Source: Devosia sp. 66-14 | GTDB taxonomy: Bacteria; Pseudomonadota; Alphaproteobacteria; Rhizobiales; Devosiaceae | Length of the DNA: 64,000 nucleotides | NCBI GenBank assembly: GCA_001899085.1 | Contig: MKVB01000005.1 | Coordinates: 28,674-92,673 of the forward strand | Direction of reading: 5' to 3' | Part shown: in pieces, positions 50,075-59,493 of the stretch | Position numbering within the stretch: the stretch's first letter is position 1 | Layout of the letters: the number at the start of each line of letters is the position of its first letter | The notes under the pieces: generated by a model | Seen by the model: the letters and a program-made list of their open reading frames with translations, nothing else | What the model was told of the DNA's origin: nothing | Databases searched by the model: none | Program-made: the position numbers and the translations under genes

Positions 50075-51079
50075 ATGCGTAATAGGACCGTGCTGGCTGC
50101 GAGCATCGCTCTCGCTGTTGTGGTGGCGCCGATCTGCGCTCTGGCGCAGGACGGCGGTAACCTGGTGGATCTGGCGGCCAAGGATCCGAACGCGTTCGTC
50201 AAGGCAGTGCAGTCCGATATGGCGGGCCTGGGCCATTACGAAGGCTCCAAGAATGGGCTGCTTGATGCCCACACGATCTCGGCCATCAACGCATTGTGCC
50301 GTGCCGCAGACGTGCTCACCGACTGTCAAACCGGTCCGCTGTCCCCGCGAGGTGCTGCGGCTGTCGTTAAGGCACTCACTGCCGCAAAACAGTCGCAGGC
50401 TGGCGCCGAGGCGAAGAACGAGCCGGCGGCTCCAGCCGCAGAGGCAACTCCCGCACCAGCAGAGCAAGCTCCGGCTCCCGCCGAGGCAGCTCCCGCACCG
50501 GCAGAGGCAGCTCCGGCCCCCGCTGAGGCGGCTCCCGCTCCTGCAGAGGCAACTCCGGCCCCCGCTGAGGCGGCTCCTGCTCCTGCCGAAGCAACCCCGG
50601 CCCCGGCTGAAGCAGCTCCTGCTCCAGCGATGCCGTCCGACATGACCGAGATACCGGGCAGCGCCTGGTTGGGTGGCACGGAAAACGGATTGACCGCGAC
50701 GCCGCAAGACGCAGGCCAGGGTTCTGTCACGTTCTCGGTCAAGGGTGTGGCGACGGGAGGCGGATGGATCAACGTCTACGCTGGTCCCAGCATCGAAGCA
50801 GCCCCCGGAAGCGCCTGGTCATTTACCGTCACGGGTTCGTTCGCTGCCGGCGCAAACAAGGGAACTGCGATTGTCCGCATGGCGGCGTATCTGGCCGATG
50901 GCAACTACATTTCGGAGCTTGCGGAGGGCATCCCGATGGCAGGTGACGGCCCGGTCGTTTTCTCCGGCGTTGCGCCCGATGGCACAGTGACGGTCAGACC
51001 CTATATCCAGATGAAGTACCCCGAAGGCACCGAGGTGGACAGCCGCCTGGAGGTGTCTGCTGCCTCGATCGGCCGGTGA
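50075..51079 (+). CDS. Exported protein with PAPAEA repeat linker
   Basis: A 334-residue protein with a Sec signal peptide (about 1-27, ending ICALA). A small helical domain at about 35-110 (VKAVQSDMAGLGHYEG, NGLLDAHTISAINALC) resembles peptidoglycan-binding-1 modules. A 60-residue Pro/Ala/Glu linker spans 126-185. A C-terminal beta-sandwich-like domain at about 190-334 has the character of a carbohydrate-binding or lectin fold. ATG 50075 follows AGGGGA. I infer a periplasmic or surface protein linking peptidoglycan to the glycan; no enzyme motif is seen. The upstream 260 bp (49815-50074) hold no gene. Confidence 0.8.
   Translation: MRNRTVLAASIALAVVVAPICALAQDGGNLVDLAAKDPNAFVKAVQSDMAGLGHYEGSKNGLLDAHTISAINALCRAADVLTDCQTGPLSPRGAAAVVKALTAAKQSQAGAEAKNEPAAPAAEATPAPAEQAPAPAEAAPAPAEAAPAPAEAAPAPAEATPAPAEAAPAPAEATPAPAEAAPAPAMPSDMTEIPGSAWLGGTENGLTATPQDAGQGSVTFSVKGVATGGGWINVYAGPSIEAAPGSAWSFTVTGSFAAGANKGTAIVRMAAYLADGNYISELAEGIPMAGDGPVVFSGVAPDGTVTVRPYIQMKYPEGTEVDSRLEVSAASIGR
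50450..50629 (+). repeat. Tandem 21-bp coding repeat (PAPAEAA x 8.5)
   Basis: Eight and a half in-frame copies of a 7-residue unit, PAPAE followed by AA, QA or AT, encode the linker of the exported protein. The DNA copies differ at synonymous sites. Repeat number is likely to vary between strains. Confidence 0.9.
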
Positions 51080-51114
51080 GACGGAACCAGGCGTCGATCG
51101 ACTTGAGCCGGTAG

Positions 51115-52533
51115 ATGTCTAAGTCGAGACGCGACTTGCTCGTGGGCGGCGCGGGCTCCGTGACGTCGCGTCTGATCTGGCTTGCGGCCGTTCCGGTGGT
51201 GGCGCGCCTTTACTCTCCGTCAGATGTCGGCAGCTGGCCGCTCGTTACCGCAGTTGCTGCGATCATCGCGGTGCTGGGAACGCTCCGGCTGGATGCTGCC
51301 ATCGCCATCACACATTACACCAAGCGCGCACAAACGCTGGTTTTTGCCACATCGGCCTTGACCCTGACGGTCTCGGCGGTGATCGCCCTGCTGATCACGT
51401 TCCTGCCGACGGTCTCCTCACAGGTCATCGGCGTGGATGCGAACGGGCCGATCCTGTACGCGTGTCCACTGTTCATCGTCTTCACCAACTTGACTGCCAT
51501 CCTGCAGGCTTGGCTACTGCGGAGCAAATCCATAGCCGCGATCACCATCGCCAATGCCAGCACTCCGGTGGTGACTGTCGTGGCGTTGATCCTGTTTGGG
51601 GTCATCTTCGGCACCAGCGCCGGCAGTTTCGTGGCCGCCTATCTGTGCGGCCTGACGGCACCCTTTGCTGCAATGTCCTACGCTGCGGTGCGGACCGGAC
51701 TGTTCAAGGGACCAATTCCGCTGTCGGCCGGTTCGGTCTGGCGCTCGATCAAACTCTATAAAGTCTACCCCACATACTCGGTGCCGCTTTCGCTCGTTGC
51801 CGTGGGTAGCGAGCGCCTCGTCCAGCTATGGATGGCGAATGCCTACTCCATCGAGGCCCTGGGCGTTCTTTTCCTCGCCCGCCAGATGCTGTCGTCTCCT
51901 ATTTCCGCGTTGACCACGCCGCTGCAACAGGTCGTATTTGCCAACCTGGCGCGCATTCCAAATCCGGCTCAACGGATCGCCTTTGTCCTACCCATTCTCG
52001 AGACCGCCATGGCACTGGCCGGGATTGCCATCGGCCTCGGTTGGGTGCTGGTCCCGATGATCATCCCGGTATTACTGGGCGAACGGTTCGTCACCGCGGC
52101 CGCCTATTCGCAGTGGCTTGTGCTTGGCATGGCCCTGCTTCTGGTCAGCACATGGATCGATCGACTGTATGATGTGGCGCGCCGCGTTGCGCTCTCGACG
52201 TATATGAACCTCGCCTATTACGGATTGGTCGCCGTGTCGGTCATCGTCGCCTATGCGGCAAAGTTGCCGGTCGTCGACTTCGTGGCGCTGTACAGCCTTG
52301 CGCTCTTCGTCGGCAACGCGGTCTTCATTCTGGTTGCCTTACGCAGCGCAGCCTTCGCCTGGCGCGACATCGGGAAGTCTTTCGCCTGGTTGGCGATCGC
52401 GGTTGCGGCCAGCCTCGGAGTGGCGGCGACAGCGAACCTGCAACTGGGCGGCCTGGCCGCAGTCGTGGTTTCGGCCGCCCTTGCTCTCCCCGTTGGGGCA
52501 GCATTGTTGGTGCGCCTGTTGCGCGCCATGTAG
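51115..52533 (+). CDS. Wzx-type polysaccharide flippase
   Basis: A 472-residue MOP/polysaccharide-exporter-family membrane protein with about twelve helices. The N-terminal segment (GGAGSVTSRLIWLAAVPVVARLYSPSDVG) is typical of Wzx/RfbX flippases, although the string is split by a short loop. It moves undecaprenyl-linked repeat units across the inner membrane. It lies 36 bp after the repeat-linker gene and 48 bp before the methyltransferase. Confidence 0.9.
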   Translation: MSKSRRDLLVGGAGSVTSRLIWLAAVPVVARLYSPSDVGSWPLVTAVAAIIAVLGTLRLDAAIAITHYTKRAQTLVFATSALTLTVSAVIALLITFLPTVSSQVIGVDANGPILYACPLFIVFTNLTAILQAWLLRSKSIAAITIANASTPVVTVVALILFGVIFGTSAGSFVAAYLCGLTAPFAAMSYAAVRTGLFKGPIPLSAGSVWRSIKLYKVYPTYSVPLSLVAVGSERLVQLWMANAYSIEALGVLFLARQMLSSPISALTTPLQQVVFANLARIPNPAQRIAFVLPILETAMALAGIAIGLGWVLVPMIIPVLLGERFVTAAAYSQWLVLGMALLLVSTWIDRLYDVARRVALSTYMNLAYYGLVAVSVIVAYAAKLPVVDFVALYSLALFVGNAVFILVALRSAAFAWRDIGKSFAWLAIAVAASLGVAATANLQLGGLAAVVVSAALALPVGAALLVRLLRAM

Positions 52534-52581
52534 ATCGATGACGAAAAGCGAGTTACCATCCGGTAGAAAGAGGTGACTGCA

Positions 52582-53340
52582 ATGGAATCCAATCAGGCCG
52601 TCTACTATCGCTCGCGCATTGTCCAAAAATATGCGGACGAGGCAGCCCATGGCCTAACGATACCGGAGGAATTCTGCCTCGATCTGGTACCGCAGTCGTC
52701 CCGCGGGTCAGTACTCGACATTGGAATCGGCGGCGGCAGAACAACCGAGGCCCTCGCCGGGAAGTTCGAACGATATGTCGGCGTCGACTACTCGGCCGCC
52801 ATGATTGACGCAGCAAGCAAGCTTCACCCGGACCGCGATCTGCGCGTCATGGACGCGCGCGAACTGCAGTTCGGCAATGACGAGTTCGACTGCGTCGTGT
52901 TTTCGTTCAACGGCATCGACAGCGTGGGCAGCTACGATGATCGTCACAAAATCTTCAGGGAAGTCTCCCGGGTCTTGAAGCCCGGAGGGTATTTCATCTA
53001 TTCGACCAAGAATATCCGCTACTGGAAGATGCCGGAATGGAAGGACAAGTTCTGGCATCCAGGAATTTTCCTGAGCTGGAAGTCGCCCTTGCGCGCCATT
53101 CCAAATCGGCTTCGGAATTTCTGGAAGCAGTCCATCGACGAAGATCTGGGAATTGCCTTCGTCAACGAGCAGGGCCACGGCTTCAGCTTCGTCCATGCCT
53201 ACGTCGATATCGAGAAAGAGCTCGAAAACCTGAAGACGTACGATCTCGTTTCGGTCGACAAAATTGGCCGCCTGAAGACTGCAGCCGGCTACGACACCGA
53301 TGACGAGTGGGTCTATGTGACCGTACAGAAGCGGCCTTGA
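52582..53340 (+). CDS. Class I SAM-dependent methyltransferase
   Basis: A 252-residue enzyme. The SAM motif VLDIGIGGGR is near residues 45-55, post-motif Asp is in YVGVDYSAAM, and motif II is in FDCVVFSFNGID. A C-terminal extension (about 150-250) includes DEDLGIAFVNEQGHG. ATG 52582 has AAAGAGGTG upstream; a GTG three codons earlier overlaps that site. It probably methylates a sugar residue of the glycan; the target is unknown. Confidence 0.87.
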   Translation: MESNQAVYYRSRIVQKYADEAAHGLTIPEEFCLDLVPQSSRGSVLDIGIGGGRTTEALAGKFERYVGVDYSAAMIDAASKLHPDRDLRVMDARELQFGNDEFDCVVFSFNGIDSVGSYDDRHKIFREVSRVLKPGGYFIYSTKNIRYWKMPEWKDKFWHPGIFLSWKSPLRAIPNRLRNFWKQSIDEDLGIAFVNEQGHGFSFVHAYVDIEKELENLKTYDLVSVDKIGRLKTAAGYDTDDEWVYVTVQKRP

Positions 53341-53379
53341 TCCCGGACAGCAGCGAGGACGTGAAGCGGCGGCGTCAGC

Positions 53380-54498
53380 TCATGACGGGTCAGTGAACTC
53401 TTCCTGCTTGAGGAAACGGCGGCGCTGTGGAGACCATTTCGCCGCGATACGCCGGGCCAGCAGATCCCAACTATCGTAGGTCAGGGCGGCAATGCTGCTG
53501 ATCGACAGCGGGTAGTAGCGGATCGCTGAGCACGCTTCCGTCTCAACTGGCCAGTGCCTCTGCCAGTACTCGGCACGCCCGAGGAATTCGAGGCCCGACA
53601 GCCCGTGCTCGAAGGCATGCCGGATGGTCTCGTGCGTCAGGACCACGCCGGGCGACCACTTCGCAAATTGCTCGTCATAGCCGATCTTCAGCTCCCACAG
53701 CGTATTCTCGACTTCAACGGCCATGCGGACCGCAGCAAGCGTGTCGTCGACCCACAGCAGGTGAAGTCGCAGGATGCCGAGTTCAGCAGCCTTGCGTCCG
53801 TATTCGGAGTAGAAGCGGTGGATCTGGGGGTCTGACAGGATCGCGGTGCCATTCCGGCCCTTCCACCCGCCACTCTCTACCTCGAAGACCTGCTGCAGCT
53901 GGTTGTCGACACTCGCAAGGTCCGGTGCGACGACCTCCAAACGCACGGAGCCAGATCGCTCCGCCATCCGCAACTTCCGCCGCAGAGTCTGCCGGCTCTG
54001 CGCGGTCATCCGCTTCTCGAAATCAGCCCAGGGCTCGACGACCGAGATGCGCGCCGTGGCGGTGTTCCTGGGATTCGCGAAGAATGGGCCCCGACGCGCG
54101 CCCGTCGCTGACTGCAGCGATCGCATTTCAGACGAGTCGTCTCGCACCCGATTGAGCCATAGCGGCACACGATGCCGCATGATGCCGTTGGTCAGGGCCG
54201 CCAAGGACTCGTCGTCGGCGTAGAGGATCGCGTTTGGCTCGGCCGTTTCATTGCCGATGATGATGAGCCTTGGAAATCCAGAGGCCCGCTCGACCATCAG
54301 CGGTGCAATCGCTCGGACGCGTTCGCCGTCACGCACCACGAACGTCGCAAGCTTGCGCCCCTCGCCAAAGGCGTTCCAGCCGGCTTCAAACCACTCGAAA
54401 CGATGCAGCGGGGTAGCGAACCGATCAGCTAACGTGTTCCAGTCGTCTTTCAGCGCCGCGAAAGCTGCAGGGTCAGAAACGACGTCAACAGTGAGCAT
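53380..54498 (-). CDS. CelD/GNAT-type acetyltransferase (Acetyltransf_6)
   Basis: A 372-residue protein with the CelD/BcsL-like architecture: an N-terminal degenerate GNAT domain (WNTLADRFATPLHRFEWFEA) and a C-terminal GNAT domain (about 170-310, MTAQSRQTLRRKLR, YDEQFAKWSPGVVLTHETI). Such proteins are common in polysaccharide loci and are thought to acylate sugars. It is on the opposite strand to its neighbours, convergent with the methyltransferase and divergent from the FemAB-like gene at 54665. Confidence 0.82.
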   Translation of the reverse strand: MLTVDVVSDPAAFAALKDDWNTLADRFATPLHRFEWFEAGWNAFGEGRKLATFVVRDGERVRAIAPLMVERASGFPRLIIIGNETAEPNAILYADDESLAALTNGIMRHRVPLWLNRVRDDSSEMRSLQSATGARRGPFFANPRNTATARISVVEPWADFEKRMTAQSRQTLRRKLRMAERSGSVRLEVVAPDLASVDNQLQQVFEVESGGWKGRNGTAILSDPQIHRFYSEYGRKAAELGILRLHLLWVDDTLAAVRMAVEVENTLWELKIGYDEQFAKWSPGVVLTHETIRHAFEHGLSGLEFLGRAEYWQRHWPVETEACSAIRYYPLSISSIAALTYDSWDLLARRIAAKWSPQRRRFLKQEEFTDPS

Positions 54499-54664
54499 GG
54501 GGTATCGTCATAGTGCCAGCGGGAAATCCGAACACCGAGCACCAATGCCGACTGCAGTCCGGAACATTCAGGAAAGTACGACGAACAGGGAACCTCGTCT
54601 ATTATTTTGGTACACAAGCGTTAATCTGCCCCATGCCGGCCGACCCCAGCCTCGGCGGGACGGG

Positions 54665-55651
54665 ATGGACAACAACAGGAAAGATCCGACTTTGAGCGAC
54701 GAGGCTGCAACGAAGACGAGCTACAGCCTCTTTCAAGAGCCCTGGTGGCTGAACCTGGCAAGTGGGGGGAACTGGGACGAGGTCCAGGTCAAGGGTGATG
54801 ACGGCATCGCGGCACGCCTGCCGTACTACGTGAGAAGCCGCTACGGCTTCAAGGTGCTCGCCCAGCCGCACCTTACGCCCTGCATGGGACCGTGGTTTCG
54901 GACGCTGGGGGCGAAGGATTCCAGCCAATATTCCGATCAGTACGAACTCGCGGCGGAGCTGATTTCCAAACTGCCACCCTTCGACGTCTTTCGGCAGAAT
55001 TGCTGCCCTGAATGGGGCAACTGGCTGCCGTTCCATTGGGCCGGTTTTTCGCAGCAGACCCACTACACCTATCGGATCAACGACCTTACCGATCTCGATG
55101 CCGTCTGGTCAGGCTTCTATTCCGGCACCCGGCGCCTGATCAGGAAAGCGCAGAAGGAGCTGGAGGTCGTCGTATCGGACGATGTCGACAAGCTCTGCGA
55201 CCTGCACGAGTTGACTTATCGGCAACGCGGCCAGGCGATGCCGTACCGGCGCGAGGCCCTGTTCAGGATCGTGGACGGTGCGCTTCGATCGGGACGGGCG
55301 CGTTTCGTCTACGCGCAGGATGAGAAACGGAACATCCATGCCATCAACTTCCTCGTCTACGATGAACGCGTGGCTTACTATCTGGTTGGCGGGTCCGACC
55401 GGCAATTCGGCGACAGCGCTGCTCCGACCCTGCTGATGTGGGATGCAATCCAGTTCGCTGCCCAGAGGTCGGCGATCTTCGATTTCGAGGGATCGATGGA
55501 TAAAGGCATCGAGCAATTCTTCCGCAGACGATTCAATCCACAACTGACGCCCCTTAACCGCATATACAAGCAGAAGGGCCTGTTTGGACTGGCGAGACAT
55601 TTGCGGGATGGATGGATAGCTCTTTCCGGCGGGGCTCCACACCAGATGTAG
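54665..55651 (+). CDS. FemAB/GNAT-like transferase, copy 1
   Basis: A 328-residue protein of the FemAB-related GNAT superfamily. It opens with SLFQEPWWLNLAS, contains LPFHWAGFSQQTHYTYRI in the middle and FDFEGSMDKGIEQFFRRRF near the C-terminus, the last being a conserved FemAB/GNAT motif. ATG 54665 was chosen; the frame is open to 54251 but that runs antisense to the previous gene. It may transfer an amino acid or acyl group to a glycan sugar. The neighbouring gene at 55781 encodes a diverged paralogue sharing the same three motifs. The 166-bp region upstream holds the divergent promoters, none clear by eye. Confidence 0.8.
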   Translation: MDNNRKDPTLSDEAATKTSYSLFQEPWWLNLASGGNWDEVQVKGDDGIAARLPYYVRSRYGFKVLAQPHLTPCMGPWFRTLGAKDSSQYSDQYELAAELISKLPPFDVFRQNCCPEWGNWLPFHWAGFSQQTHYTYRINDLTDLDAVWSGFYSGTRRLIRKAQKELEVVVSDDVDKLCDLHELTYRQRGQAMPYRREALFRIVDGALRSGRARFVYAQDEKRNIHAINFLVYDERVAYYLVGGSDRQFGDSAAPTLLMWDAIQFAAQRSAIFDFEGSMDKGIEQFFRRRFNPQLTPLNRIYKQKGLFGLARHLRDGWIALSGGAPHQM

Positions 55652-55780
55652 CCCGGTGACGACGGTCGGCCGCCGAAGTCAGCAGCAACCATCTTCACAT
55701 CAACTACATTGCCTCAATGGGACCAACGCCTTACGGTCGACCGCACTATCTGGTGGGGTTCAGCGTTCGCATGGTGGGAT

Positions 55781-56701
55781 GTGCCTGACAGCGACGAGCA
55801 GCGGTGCAACTCGACGCTTTTCGAAGAGCCATACTGGCTTGACGCTGTGGCGCCGGGTCTGTGGCATGCCGTCGAGGTCAAACAGGACGGGCACGTCATC
55901 GGGCGGCTCCCCTACACGGCGAAGCGTCGCTTCGGGCTGACGGCGCTGACGACTCCCGGCCTGACGCCCTGGGGAGGCCCGTGGATCAAGCCTGGCGGCG
56001 CGAAACCCGCCAACGAATTGGGGCATCAGCATGAGATCCTCGAGCAACTGATCCAGGGGCTGCCCAAGGCCGACAGGGTGACAATCTCCTGCGCGCCGGA
56101 ATTCCAGAACCTTATGGCGTTTCATTGGGCCGGTTACGGGCTGAAGCTGGGCTATACGTACCGACTGACCGACCTCGATGACAACCAGCGCCTCTGGGAC
56201 GACATGCGAGAGAACGTCCGCCGAGCCTGCAGAAAAGCCGAGAAGGTGACGACGGTCACCCGTGAACGCGATGTCGGCGTGGTGATTGCAGCCATGGAGA
56301 AGACCTTCAAGCGGCAGGAAATGGACATGTCAGCGCTGTTTCCGACCTTGGAGCGCATCGACGACGTCATGCGGCGGCGAAACCAGCGCGCTATCTACGC
56401 CGCCGAAGATGCCCAGGGGCGCATCCACGCCGCCGTCTACATCGCCTTCGACGAGCGCCACTCCTTCTATCTGTGCGGCGGCGGCGATCCGGAGCTGCGT
56501 AACAGCGGCGCGCACGCACTCACCATGTGGCACGCCATAAAAGACACCGCCGCCCGATCCCGGGTGTTCGATTTCGAAGGCTCGATGGTTCGAAACATCG
56601 AGACCTTCGTCAGGGGGTTCGGACCTCGCCAGGTACCGCGATTTACCGCATCGCGGGGATCGCGCACCGTGAAGCTGTTGGAGGCCATGGGTTTTGCATA
56701 G
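55781..56701 (+). CDS. FemAB/GNAT-like transferase, copy 2
   Basis: A protein of about 306 residues paralogous to the previous one: STLFEEPYWLDAVAPG near the N-terminus, MAFHWAGYGLKLGYTYRLTD in the middle and FDFEGSMVRNIETFVRGFG near the end. The start is uncertain. GTG 55781 places the N-terminus level with that of copy 1, but a TTG at 55709 is also in frame and gives an odd Trp-rich leader. It probably acts on the same glycan with a different donor or acceptor position. Confidence 0.8.
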   Translation: MPDSDEQRCNSTLFEEPYWLDAVAPGLWHAVEVKQDGHVIGRLPYTAKRRFGLTALTTPGLTPWGGPWIKPGGAKPANELGHQHEILEQLIQGLPKADRVTISCAPEFQNLMAFHWAGYGLKLGYTYRLTDLDDNQRLWDDMRENVRRACRKAEKVTTVTRERDVGVVIAAMEKTFKRQEMDMSALFPTLERIDDVMRRRNQRAIYAAEDAQGRIHAAVYIAFDERHSFYLCGGGDPELRNSGAHALTMWHAIKDTAARSRVFDFEGSMVRNIETFVRGFGPRQVPRFTASRGSRTVKLLEAMGFA

Positions 56702-56868
56702 CCTTGCCGCTGCTCGAACAGGGCCTTCGCTTGTGCCGGTATGCGAATTCAAGCGACCGCCTATCGCCGATCATCGAAAGGTCCGACGCCGGGCTACCAC
56801 TGACGAAAGCAGTGAGGCGCCCACCAACAGCGGCACTGACCGTTGTGAGCACAAAGGGAAGAACTCGG

Positions 56869-57987
56869 ATGGCCGTTAGTTTTCTTGACCTCAACAAACA
56901 GTACCAGACGATGAAGGCTGAGATCGACGCCGCAATTGCGACGGTGATCGCCGATGGCACCTTCATCAAAGGACCGCACGCAGACCGCTTCGAAGCGGAG
57001 TTCGCCGCCTACCAGCGCGTCGGCTATTGCATAGGATGCGCCAACGGTACCGACGCCATAGAAATGGCGCTCGAGGCTCTGGACCTGCCGAAAGGGTCGG
57101 AGGTCATCGTTCCGGCCAACACGTTCATCTCCACCTCGGAAGCCGTGACCCGCTCCGGCCTGAAGGTCGTGTTCTGCGACTGTGATCCGGAGGACTACAC
57201 AATCTCGATCGAGGGGTTGCAGGACAAGATCACCGCGAAGACGAGTGCCGTCATCCCGGTGCATCTGTACGGACAGCCCTGCGATATGGAAGCCGTCATG
57301 CAGGTCGCAGGCCAGCATGGCCTGAAGGTGATCGAAGACTCGGCCCAGGCGCATGGGGCGGAGTTTCGGGGGCAGCGCGTCGGGACGTTCGGCGACTTTG
57401 GAACGTTCAGTTTCTACCCGGGCAAGAATCTCGGCGCCTATGGCGACGCGGGGGTGATGGTCACCGGCGACGCGGCGCTGGCTGAAAAGGTGCGCAAGCT
57501 CGGCAACCACGGCCGCATCAGCAAGTACGATCACGAGTTCGAGGGACGCAACTCCCGCCTGGACGGGATGCAGGCAGCAATCCTGTCGGTCAAGCTGCGC
57601 CGGCTGGACGACTGGATTTCGCAGCGCATCGCCGTCGCTGAGGCTTACTACGATGCGTTGTCCGGAGTTGGCGACCTGGTGCTGCCCGCGAGACGGCAGG
57701 GCACGCGGCATGTCTACCACCTGTTTGTGGTGCGGACCTCCCGACGTGACGCGTTGCGAAGCCATCTGAGCGAACGCGGCATCGAATCGGGCGTCCATTA
57801 TCCGAAGGCGCTTCCGAAGCTGCAGGCCTATGCCGCCTACGGCCAGGCTGCCGAGCCGTTCTTTGCCAATCGAGCGGATGCGCAGGTGCTCAGCCTGCCG
57901 ATTGGAGAACATATGTCACTGGATGACGTGCAGGAGGTTGCGGCGGCCTGCATCGAGTTCTTTCGAGGTGCCGGCAATCCGTTCTGA
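56869..57987 (+). CDS. DegT/DnrJ/EryC1/StrS-family sugar aminotransferase
   Basis: A 372-residue PLP enzyme. The N-terminal segment MAVSFLDLNKQY is typical, GCANGTDAIEMAL binds the phosphate, EDSAQAHGA holds the PLP-stacking region and FSFYPGKNLGAYGDAG carries the catalytic Lys. It resembles WlbC/WbpE-type aminotransferases that aminate a 3-keto-UDP-sugar. ATG 56869 follows AAAGGGAAG. With the Gfo/Idh dehydrogenase (59569) and the hexapeptide acyltransferase (61948) it could form the oxidation-amination-acylation route to an N-acylated amino-sugar. Confidence 0.9.
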   Translation: MAVSFLDLNKQYQTMKAEIDAAIATVIADGTFIKGPHADRFEAEFAAYQRVGYCIGCANGTDAIEMALEALDLPKGSEVIVPANTFISTSEAVTRSGLKVVFCDCDPEDYTISIEGLQDKITAKTSAVIPVHLYGQPCDMEAVMQVAGQHGLKVIEDSAQAHGAEFRGQRVGTFGDFGTFSFYPGKNLGAYGDAGVMVTGDAALAEKVRKLGNHGRISKYDHEFEGRNSRLDGMQAAILSVKLRRLDDWISQRIAVAEAYYDALSGVGDLVLPARRQGTRHVYHLFVVRTSRRDALRSHLSERGIESGVHYPKALPKLQAYAAYGQAAEPFFANRADAQVLSLPIGEHMSLDDVQEVAAACIEFFRGAGNPF

Positions 57988-58079
57988 GCGATCTCTGGCG
58001 ACCGTTCGTCCTGCCAGACCACCAGATCGCGTGCTCATCAACTGTGCAGAGGGGCGCCAGCGTGCCCGAGAGACACGAA

Positions 58080-59306
58080 ATGCCGACCTCTCCCCGCGTC
58101 TTCAACGTCGGCGCGGCATCGGTCGACATCACCCCGACGGTGCCGTTGCCGCTTGCAGGCTATGGCGACCGCGCCGGGCCTTACACCCGCGTGGCCGACC
58201 GGTTGGAGGCGAACATTGCGGTGTTTCGGCAGAGCGAAACCGTCGTCGTATTCGTCAGTTGCGATCTGCTGTTTGTCGGACCTTCGCTGCGCGGGCGGCT
58301 CGAAGCATTGCTGGCGGATCTGGTAGCGGCCGAAAACCTCTTCGTCAGCGCGACACACACGCATTTTGCCCCTGCCACCAACCTCGCCATACCAAGGCTT
58401 GGTCAGGCGTCGCACGAGTATGTCGAGAAGGTCGCCCTTGATATCTCGGCAATGGTGCGATCGCTGCTGGCGACAGCATTACCAATGGCGGTGGTCGAGC
58501 AACGATCAGGTTACGCGAATAGTGCGATCCACCGTCGCCTGCCGGTCACGCGACTGCGCTTCGGTTTCCCGCCATGGGGACGAAGGTGGGAGATGCGACC
58601 CAACGAGGCGGTCGCGGTCGACAACCGGATCCGCGTCCTCACGATCGAGACGACCGATGGCAGACCTGTCGCCGTCTGCTGGTCCTATGCCTGCCACCCC
58701 GTGTGCTACCCTGACAAGACGCAGGTCAGCGCGGACTTTCCCGGCGTGGTGCGCGAGGCCATCCGGGCTCGACTGGGCAACATCCCGGTCCTGTTCTGGC
58801 AAGGATTTTCCGGCGATGTGCGACCGAGGTCACTGGCAGCGTCCGCACTGCCCGCCTTTGGCGCATTCACGACGGAACAATGGCGCGGTTGGTCGGAGGG
58901 ACTGGCGGCGAGCGTGCTCGAGGCAATGCAGGCACCCGGAGAGACGCTTGCCGGTCGGATGACCCTCGGGCGGCGACAGCTCGCCCTGGCGGAGCTCGGC
59001 CTGAACGGCGGCAACCGGAACATCACCATCCACGAGGTCAGGCTCGGCGACGGCCTTGAAGTGTTCGGCATTTCGGCCGAGCCGGTGAACGCCTATGTCG
59101 CAAAGCTCGAAGCCGCGCGCCCCGGGTCTACGGTCATTCCGGTGGGCTGCATCGATGATGTTCCCTGTTACCTGCCAACCGACGAGATGGTGGCGCAGGG
59201 CGGCTATGAAGTTACGGGCTTTCGCAAGCTGTTCGGCGTTTCGGGACGCTTCAGACGGGGTATCGAGGCGCGGATCGAGCGTGAATTCGGGCCAACCGGG
59301 ACCTAG
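58080..59306 (+). CDS. Neutral/alkaline ceramidase-family N-terminal domain protein
   Basis: A 408-residue protein matching the N-terminal catalytic region of neutral ceramidases. It has VDITPTVPLPLAGYGDR, metal-binding His in SATHTHFAP and YACHPV, and the nucleophile-type segment FWQGFSGDVRP in the place of the family GDVSP motif. It is shorter than true ceramidases (about 650 residues) and lacks their C-terminal beta domain and any signal peptide, so it should be cytoplasmic. An upstream GTG at 58044 is an alternative start. In a glycan locus it more probably deacylates a sugar or lipid-linked intermediate than ceramide. Confidence 0.8.
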   Translation: MPTSPRVFNVGAASVDITPTVPLPLAGYGDRAGPYTRVADRLEANIAVFRQSETVVVFVSCDLLFVGPSLRGRLEALLADLVAAENLFVSATHTHFAPATNLAIPRLGQASHEYVEKVALDISAMVRSLLATALPMAVVEQRSGYANSAIHRRLPVTRLRFGFPPWGRRWEMRPNEAVAVDNRIRVLTIETTDGRPVAVCWSYACHPVCYPDKTQVSADFPGVVREAIRARLGNIPVLFWQGFSGDVRPRSLAASALPAFGAFTTEQWRGWSEGLAASVLEAMQAPGETLAGRMTLGRRQLALAELGLNGGNRNITIHEVRLGDGLEVFGISAEPVNAYVAKLEAARPGSTVIPVGCIDDVPCYLPTDEMVAQGGYEVTGFRKLFGVSGRFRRGIEARIEREFGPTGT

Positions 59307-59493
59307 GCATCCGCTGCGCCGGGCAGTCGCCGCTGCCTGACCCTGCACGCTCGTCCGGCCAGTACGCATCGCCGAGCACTCTCCAACGCTCTGTTGCCGT
59401 CGGACCGACGCGCGTTGTGGTAAGCACGTTGCTTAACCCATTCGGCAGACTTCCAAAGCGGACTCTGGAGGTGGAGATTTCGGCATGCTACTG

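Noticed and set aside
50450-50629. Short direct repeats that might suggest a CRISPR array
   Set aside because: They are contiguous 21-bp in-frame coding repeats without spacers and encode a Pro/Ala/Glu linker.
54251-54664. The FemAB-like protein at 54665 extended upstream by 138 codons
   Set aside because: The extension is antisense to the CelD-type gene and has no similarity to the paralogue at 55781.
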